In this document: positions 25,701-34,700 of the stretch, in pieces
Position numbering within the stretch: position 1 is the stretch's first letter
How the letters are laid out: every line of letters begins with the position of its first letter
Assembly: GCA_002633005.1 (NCBI GenBank)
Contig: NMRA01000228.1
Location: 383,866-420,181, forward strand
DNA length: 36,316 nt
Reading direction: 5' to 3'
Source of the DNA: Phoronis australis
Lineage: Eukaryota; Phoronida; Phoronidae
Made by a program: the position numbers and the translations under genes
Notes under the pieces: model-generated
Database searches by the model: none
What the model saw: the letters and a program-made list of their open reading frames with translations, nothing else
Told to the model about the DNA's origin: nothing

Positions 25701-28700
25701 TTGCACGTAGTTTTCAGACGTGCTCTTTTCAAATCTAGTGTATTGCAGTTTGAATGTATCGTTCTGTATGTGGTTCGCTGTGTAGTGAGTGCACGCTTGT
25801 TCATTCTGACATTCCAGCATAAACAATATAAAGAAAAAATTCAAAATTGATGAAGAAGAAGGAACAGTGGAGAGGTATGCTGTAAATGGTAAGTTGTCAT
25901 ATCCATGGTGAATTAAATTTGAATTACAATTATTAGTATTTATTTCAATGTTACTATAAAATAGCTTGACTGTGATCCTTCTTATGTGCAAAAGTTGTTG
26001 AATGCATGACAGTAATGTCTATTCCTTACTTTAAGGCCTTTTTGCTCAAATTTCTGGTATATTCGTTGGTCCTCTAGAGTGCACTTCAAAGAGATGACCA
26101 ATATATCAAGAGTTTGCTTTGAAATCGTTTTCCCTCTCAATTAAATCCTTTACAAGCATCGATGTAAACTGCAAAGTTAACTTCAGCATTCCCATTAGCT
26201 TTGGTCGTTTATAGACATCGGAGTTATCACTAGGTGTCGCTATTGTCATCAAAGTTATTATAAGGTGGTGTAACATGACCTTCACCATTGTCACAGGAGT
26301 GACCCCTGCTGATAACTGCGATGCACACCTAAATTGAGTGTTCTCATTATAACGATGCGTTGATGATCGAAGACCAAATTTAAACGATCCCATTGACCAA
26401 TGGTCCTCTAAACGCGAAAGTATCAACATTTGTGCGAAAGGCATTTAAAGTAGTACATAGATATCGTCATATTTTGCATATTCGAGTAGATTTAAGCCAA
26501 TTTTTGGCACCTTTCAAACTACTAAAAACTTAGTAATCATTCTTATGTTGCAATTCTAGTTGGTGGAGAGACGAGTTTTCTTAGATATCAACTGTTCAAA
26601 TATTGTTTTGATAATTGCCATGGTTCCTGTTGCATCACAACAGGTATCTCGCTTGATATTTACGAGGGCCAGATCACTGCTTTGCTTGGTCATAACGGGG
26701 CTGGTAAGACCACCCTGATCAACATGCTAACAGGTCTGATGCCACCCACATCTGGAAATGCTACAACCTACGGTCTGGTAAGGACGATTCTTGTCACCTT
26801 TTTATTTGATGTACTGAGCTTTTGATGAGTTGAACGCCATCAAAGTAAACGCTTCAAATTGCTAAAAGTGTTTCTTAGTTACCAGGTTTCAATTGGAAGT
26901 TTAAGGTAAAATTACCACCACTGGATTTAGTGCGCTTAGTTGTGGCCATCTAGTTGCTTGTGTTTGGTTGTTTTTTCCCTGCTCGAAAGGCCACGAACTC
27001 ACATTTCAAGTGTCTACTTGGTCATTGATTTTATGTTTTTTTATCTGAAGAGTTTTTGTGAAGTGATGCTTAAGACTTCCAAAACGTTGGTAACCTGAAT
27101 TTAGTCGTTAAATGCTTTTCAATTTAGTATAAAGTTGTAGTCTTGCGAAAATTTTGCCTCAAATTTTTCCTAAAAGTCATCTTTAAGAAAGATTTCATCA
27201 GTTTCACCATCTGTACTGTACAGCTTTCATGAAACAAAAAATAGGTAAAAGTTAAAATCATTTTAATGTAATGGTAATCCACTGTTGAATTGTGAGAAAA
27301 TGAATTTTGAAATTTTTTGTACAAATGTAAAGAGAGGTTACTATAGTTATTCTTTATTAAATATCCTTAGTGTATTCTTATTGGATTAAATTTGCTTTCT
27401 GCAGGATGTGTCTGACTCCAATGACATGACGCACATCCGGCAGTTCACTGGGGTCTGTCCACAACAGAATGTGCTCTTTCATGACCTGTCCTGTGTAGAG
27501 AATCTCTACGTGTTCGGTATGTTGGCTGGTGTACCCTACAAGTCCTTGAACCAGGAGGTTAGTGCTGTTCCTTTGTTGATCCAGTGTTACTTTCACCAAA
27601 AGAAAGCTTGTGGAGGTTTCTTAAAGCTAGTCTGTGGAAGTGATTGAAACCTATGTTCATGCCGTCTCATGGTTTTAAAGTCGTCGTCGAGAGTTCTTAT
27701 TTGATAACTACCAGCATGTTTCACTTCAATGACTGCGTGGGTTCTGCACAAGGATACTCTTCATGTTCAAAGTATACATACTTTGAAAGAGCACCCCATT
27801 CACTTACTTGGACAGTCATGTATTCCGATTATCAACTATTAATTAGGTTGTGCTCCTCACTGAAACAAAATTTTAAAAACATTAGTAAATTCTGTTGAAC
27901 GTCTTTGTCGTTTTTGTCACAGATTGAGAGGATATTGGCAGAAGTTGATTTGACTGAACAAAAGAACAAGAGAGCATTCAGTCTGAGTGGAGGACAGAAG
28001 CGAAAACTGTCTCTGGCTATCGCACTAATAGGAAACCCCAAGGTACATTCTGAACTCATTATGAAAGAAATGTCCATAAATAGCCTTTCGTTCCCTTCAG
28101 TGTGCTCAGTCTGTTGTGAGAGTCTATGAATCCAAATATTTGACTGCATTGTTAGTTTTATTTTGCTTTGGGAATAATGAAAATGTCTAACGTTTGATAT
28201 TATCCATAATTTTCAAAGTTGCTTGCAACATGTCGCAAGATGTCGACCTGAATGTGGAAAAACAGATTTTGAAATTTTTGAAAATGTGATGTAACTGCAC
28301 ATTTCTATTCCTATTTGCTGGTCCAAATTGCATCATAACAGTGTTAGAAACATCAGCACTGAACACTTGTATAACTACACCCAATCACTGCTGAGGCAAC
28401 TGGCAAGGATAATGCCTAGTTTGCGTGTTGGCCTGGCTGACTGATCCAGCAAATTGCTGGCAGAGAATTGTGTATTGCCATTCATCTGTCNCATCTTCGC
28501 TGGTATGCTTTACATTTTGAATTTGTATATTTATATTGATTCCTAATGCAATTAAACAATCGTGGTTTTCTGATGAGGCTGACATCTTCGCTGGTATGCT
28601 TTACATTTTGAATTTGTATATTTATATTGATTCCTAATGCATTTAAACAATCGTGGTTTTCTGATGAGGCTGACATCTTAGCTGGTATGCTTTACATTTT

Positions 28701-31700
28701 GAATTTGTATATTTATATTGATTCCTAATGCATTTAAACAATCGTGGTTTTCTAATGAGCTAAAATTTCTGGTAATTAGTCATTTCATTTGTGAAAGTGA
28801 ATAGACCTGTTTCTGTTGTTTTTTTAGATCGCAAGGCAGTGATTTGCAATGGACAGCTGCGATGTGTTGGATCTTCGTTGTTTCTTAAAAATAAGTTTGG
28901 AATTGGGTACTACTTGAAGTAAGTATTTTGCTAAGTTTGTGTGTAACTGGACTTCAATCTCAATGTTCCATCGTGTCCATGTACTTGAAACAGTTGTACA
29001 TACTAAAGCACATTGTTAGTAATTCAGTACCCAGTCTGACGTCACATCTGTAATACTTCCAAACTCTGTATCAATATTGTTATCAGTGCAAAACAGAAGA
29101 CTAGAATAGGATTTGAAGTTAACTACAGGTGTTACATAAAGGTGAAATATGAAGTGTGAAATATAGTCAGACTCGGTTCAGAAAATTATAACCAAACAAC
29201 ACCTAGATTATTTCTTGTGTTTCCACTGGATTTATCTTTCAAAAGATAATAATTGTACAAGTTAGTTCTTACGACATAATCGAGGTTATATTTTCGGGTT
29301 AGAATAATTTGCTTTTGCTATGGTCAGTTCATGTCACAATTTCAGGACATTTCATACTGTCACAAAAATAGTGATTTTGACACCAGCGCTTCATGTAGAG
29401 TTGTCATACGGGATTTTCATTGAATAAATTGAGATAAAATGTGTCACTAATACGATGCTTAGGTATGCGTTGGTATCCAGGGCTCAAAAATTTCAATTTG
29501 AAATTCTTATAACCAATTAATCCTCAAGTTACTTTAATGTCTTATTCCAGTATGGTGGCGCCATCTAACTGTGATATGCAAGGAGTTGACAGTGTAATCA
29601 GACGGCATGTTCCTGCTGCTGAACAAGGCCGTGCCCATGGCATGGAGCTTACCTACACTCTACCTAATGACGATTTGGATAAATTTGCGGGTCAGTGTAA
29701 ATTTTCACAAGACTCGTGTTAGTACTTAACTTCCTTTGAAAATCAAAAGTTTGTGAGAAATTCTTTCATGTTGCATCCATTGATTGAAATTTTATTTGCC
29801 CCTTCCCCCAATGTTGCATAAAATCATTTAGATAAGACTGTCCTTATCTTCCTTCTTATCTTGTTCTTCCTCCTCCTTCTATGCTCACTGCTCTGCGATG
29901 GGTAGGGGAACTAAGCTGGTTTTCCATTTTTCATTGTTTGGGTGTATTCATTTTTTTGTAATGTATGTGTTTTATTTGGTACATGTCAAAGGTTATTCTT
30001 GTGCCAGATATCAAGTCGTGCCCATATTTCCCATGGTCTGTTGGGGGAAACAATTTTAATTTATGCTTAACTTCTACTTTTGTTACCAGGAACTACTGCA
30101 AAAAAGGCCCTCCCAAAGCTCTTGAGCTGTTTTCAGAAAATGCTCAAAAATATACTCTTAAATCGGCCTATTTTTGGAATAACAATCAAACATTTCTACT
30201 GTTTGTAGGGTTTCCAAAAATAAACAGTGTTGGCGAGTGCCAAACAGAAACAAGGTTTTATGAGAAGCAGGCCATATCAGCACATTTTAACTTATCTACA
30301 GTATAAATTGGTACCATAAACAGCCTGAACTACGCATATCTGCCGTCATTCCATGTTGATGTCACTGATATGCTTCCTTTTTATAGGCCCCGTGAAAGTA
30401 TGGTTGAACTTTTGTTTTGGGTAAAAATTTGCGATTTACTGTCAGAATATATACCCTAGGGCTGATCAGAAATTCCCAGTATGATTGGACTCGCATTTCT
30501 TCCAGTATTTTAAAACTACTGATCATGGATTTTTGGGTTGAAAGTTAGTATTTGATTTATTAAAATGAGATCCTTGAAAACAAAGGAGAACAGTTTCCAG
30601 TTTTCAGGTTGAATTGCAATAATGTACATTATTGATTGTGTATCCTTGTTAGAATTATAAATTTTTTGTAACTGTAACTTGTAATTAAAAGTTGCAGTTA
30701 TGATTATGGATGGCTGAAAGTTTTGTGGATTATGGACATTTAACTTTCATTTACAGGCCTCTTTGCTGAATTAGAAGAAGACGTGGGTGGTGAAACTAAA
30801 GCCCAGACTTTGGGTATCAGTAGCTATGGTGTCTCCATGACAACACTGGAGGAAGTCTTTTTGAAACTTGGTACACTTATTTTTTAATTTTACAAATAAA
30901 CTTGATTTGCAATAAAATTGTTTTTGACGAAATTCCCTTAGCCAAAAATGTTACACTGGCAAACTAAAACATTAACTTTCCAAAAAAGGCTGAAATAGCA
31001 GCATAATTTGATGAGTATTGAATTTATTTGTGTTTGACATAATTTAAATTACAATAGCTTATCTTTTAGTGAATTAAATATTTTTTCTTTTCAGTTATAA
31101 ACCCTGTATTTTACTACGTTTTATTTTAGAAATATTTCGCAACCTTTTCAAATTACTGAATCTATCGAATCTTCTACAGAAAATACATCAGGGAATCTAG
31201 AAGATGCTACGAAGCCTATCCTGCGCAATGGCTGGAGGAAGAAGCACTCGCTAGACATAGATTCATCTGCTGAAAACAATCATAATGACCATACAAGTAT
31301 TAACATGGATGGGGAGCTTTCACGACCATCGTCCACTGACTCATCACGAACATTCGCCATGATCCAAGACAACAAGTTCCAACTTGCCAAGCAGAGATTT
31401 CTAGCTTTGGTGAAAATCAAGTTGTTGATTCAGATACGCAACCCTCCCGCTGTCTTCTTCAGACTCGTCTTTCCCATAATTCTCATGCTGCTTGGTGTCT
31501 GCTTCTACCAGTTTGTATTCATTGAGGCCAGCACTAAAGGTTGGCAGGAGCCGGTGTTACATCAGATTGAACCTGATGTGTACGCTGTGGTCCCAGCCAG
31601 AAAGACTGTACCAGCAGTTCTTTACAAGTCTGTAGTAGGTGAGCAGGTTATAGTGTTATGACACAACTGAACTTTTAGCCAATGTTTTCTGTTGCTTATT

Positions 31701-34700
31701 TGTGTACAAAACTCTGTTGAGTTTTTGGTTATTATTATGTGCTGGAAATAGTCGATACGAATTTAGTGAATTTCAAATTTCAACCAACTTTAATTCATCC
31801 ACATTTATATAATGTTTGGCTGCATTTTGTCATCACCTCCGTCTGTGTGTCTGGTGTCTGCTACTTGTATCTCTTAAACCCTTGCAGGATCTTCTTGAGA
31901 TTTGGCCGATGTGTTGCTTTGAAGCTGACGACGGATCCAACCACCACTGTCTCCCCTAGTGGCAATTTTAGTGTTCTACATTGTCTGGTGTTCCTTGATG
32001 GATTTTTAGGATATTTGACAAAAAAGTTTTTTATTCAGGAGGCTAATTCACTTTCCCATTTTCCAACAAAGTGCCACCTATTGGCCACTGTTATTATCTT
32101 CAAGTCTGTTGTTTGGTGTCTACCTCTCTATCTGCTAAAACGCTCAAATGATCATCATGAAAATTGTCAGATGTGCAGCTGCTGAGAAGGTCACGAGTGA
32201 TATTGGTTTTTGAACGTGTCTGACAACAACTGTGGCACCCATTTGTGGCAATTTTTTTGCATTGGCGCGATATCTCTGTAACCTTTGTATGATCTTTTGA
32301 AATTTGGCAAGTGTTTTCTTTTGAATGCGACAGCAAACGACTTGGACGGATCTGACTACCGCTGTGCCCTAAGTGGCAATATTTGTTGTTTACCTTTGAC
32401 TCTTTATCATCAGAGTCCCAAGCATTTTTACAAATATGTTTCTATTATGGAGACAATGTCTTTCTATTTTCCTACAGATTCAACTGATTCTGCACCACCT
32501 AGTGGCCATTTTTTATTCTTTTGTACTTTGTTTTGCTGCCCACCTCTCTGTCTGCCAAACCACTCTTGGGATGATTATGAAAATTGACACCTTTGTTCCT
32601 ACAAGTAGCATTGATTTTCAAATGGGTCTGGCCATTGTGTTGTCACCTGTAGCATTTTAGCTTCTGTGACAATTTGTCCTAAACCCCCTGTAGGATCTTT
32701 GTGAAATCTGGAGACATTATTCCTGTGAATATGGCAATGTATGACAATTTCTTTTGGATGGATGTGACCATTGTGCCATCTGGTGGCAATTATTTGATTT
32801 ACCTCTGAATCGTGTATTCCATGATCAATGAATTCTCATTAAATTTGACGAATGTTTCTGTTACGGAGATGACAAAATCTTCCCATTTTGGGACAGATTT
32901 GATGTATTCTGCACATTTAATAAACGCCCCATTTACAGTGACGTCACGGATGCTTTTAAACACTTTACATTGCCCTTGTAGTTGTCAATGTATTGTTAAA
33001 CATGTTTGGGCATGAGTTGTGGCAATATTAAGATTGTATGTTTTCTTTTGAAGACCTTGGTTTGGATCCTCCATATTATAAGAAGAGCTATCCATCATTT
33101 AAGTTTGGTTTGTACACCCAAGGATTTAACCATACTCAGGAGTTCAACTCTACCTCTGACCTGCTGCAGTTATCTCCCCTACATATGGGCTACATTGTTC
33201 ACAAGTTCAAAGTTAACACAGAGGTTGACCCTAATGAGGTTTGTCAGATGTACATGTAATAGTGTCGCAATTTTCTAAAGCACTTGTTGTCTAACGACCA
33301 TGGTTCTTTTATGCTTATTTAGATCCATGTGTCGATGTAAAAAAATTTCACATATAACTGCATGCTGATTGCTCTTAAGCTTCGTTGTAACGGACATGTC
33401 AAGTTTCACGCATGTGATATTTAAGAATCAATTCATCAGTCACAGATTTTACTGTGTTTCACATGTAGGGATATAAGCCTAAAAAAGCACATATGGTGTC
33501 AGTAATTGTAATTTTTCAATTGGTCAGAGATTATAGAAAACAAGCTTTGTGTTGTAAATATCGTTCTTCATCAGCACTCAGGGCCTTATAGGTAAACGGT
33601 TGTGTAATGCTTAGCTGTCAGCCCATCTCTTTGCTGGATTTTTGCTACTATTGCTGGTTAAATGCTAAAATATTATATAATTATGTTGGTCTTTGCCATG
33701 CTTGTTTAATTTCACACTGCTGACCTCTGACACTGCTGACCTCTGACACTGCTGATTAATCTGTTCACAGTTGACCAGCTCCAACTTCACCGTTGTCTAC
33801 AACGACACTGCCATCCACTCCCTCCCAGCTGCGCTCAACGTTCTGGCCAATAGCATCCTGAGGGCGTCTGTACCCTGGGTCAATGTCACTAACACGTCGA
33901 CATTTGACAACATTTTTAACAGGTAGGTGAATATGTATGAACTGTGTCACTTACGTGCAACACTGCAAAGTCATGTTCAGTCTGAGTTTATAATTTTAAG
34001 TTTTCAGGTGATAACATTTTGTATCTAGATTCCATTGGTGGTGGTGCTGTAGTGATGGGCTGAGGACTATTACAATTATATTTATCACCCAAGAAGATCA
34101 TTAACTAACACCTAAGCTGAGACCAGTCATTAAAATTTCACGCATTCTCACTGCTTTCTTATTTCATCTTCTTAAATGATATTTTTCAATAGATATTTTT
34201 ATTTCCTAGATTAAAGGATGTGATGTACGTTACCAGTGTTGTGTTGTAATGCTTGTTCATTTTTGTTCATTTTCTTGTTCCAGGATTAACGTGAGCAGTT
34301 ACCCATGGCCTGATGTAGGTGTACAATATGGCTTCAGCTATGGTTCCTTCTTTGTTGTCATGCTGGCTGGTATGGCCCTGTCTATCATACCTCCAGGCTT
34401 TGGAACAGACATGGTTACTGATAGGGAGGTATGCCAAGTATTTTTGATTTTATCTAGCTCACACAAGCCTTTGTGAGCTATGGCTATATATTTCAAGTGT
34501 AGCGTGTGATTTCTCCTAGTTTTCATTCACAAGTAACTGGTGAATGTGTCTCTGGATTTTCTCTACTCTAACTGCCATTTGACTGGCAAAAACTTAGTTG
34601 ACTCTTTTCAAAGAATGTGTTAAAGCTTTGAAATTCTATTGGACAAGAGCATAGCTAGCTAGATTTATGCTTCTGCTTGGTCTTAATTGACTTTTTGTTT

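Noticed and set aside
31739-32660. Several long overlapping open frames in intron 16
   Set aside because: They lie inside the diverged tandem array, and the transporter frame continues from 31638 to 33054 without them.
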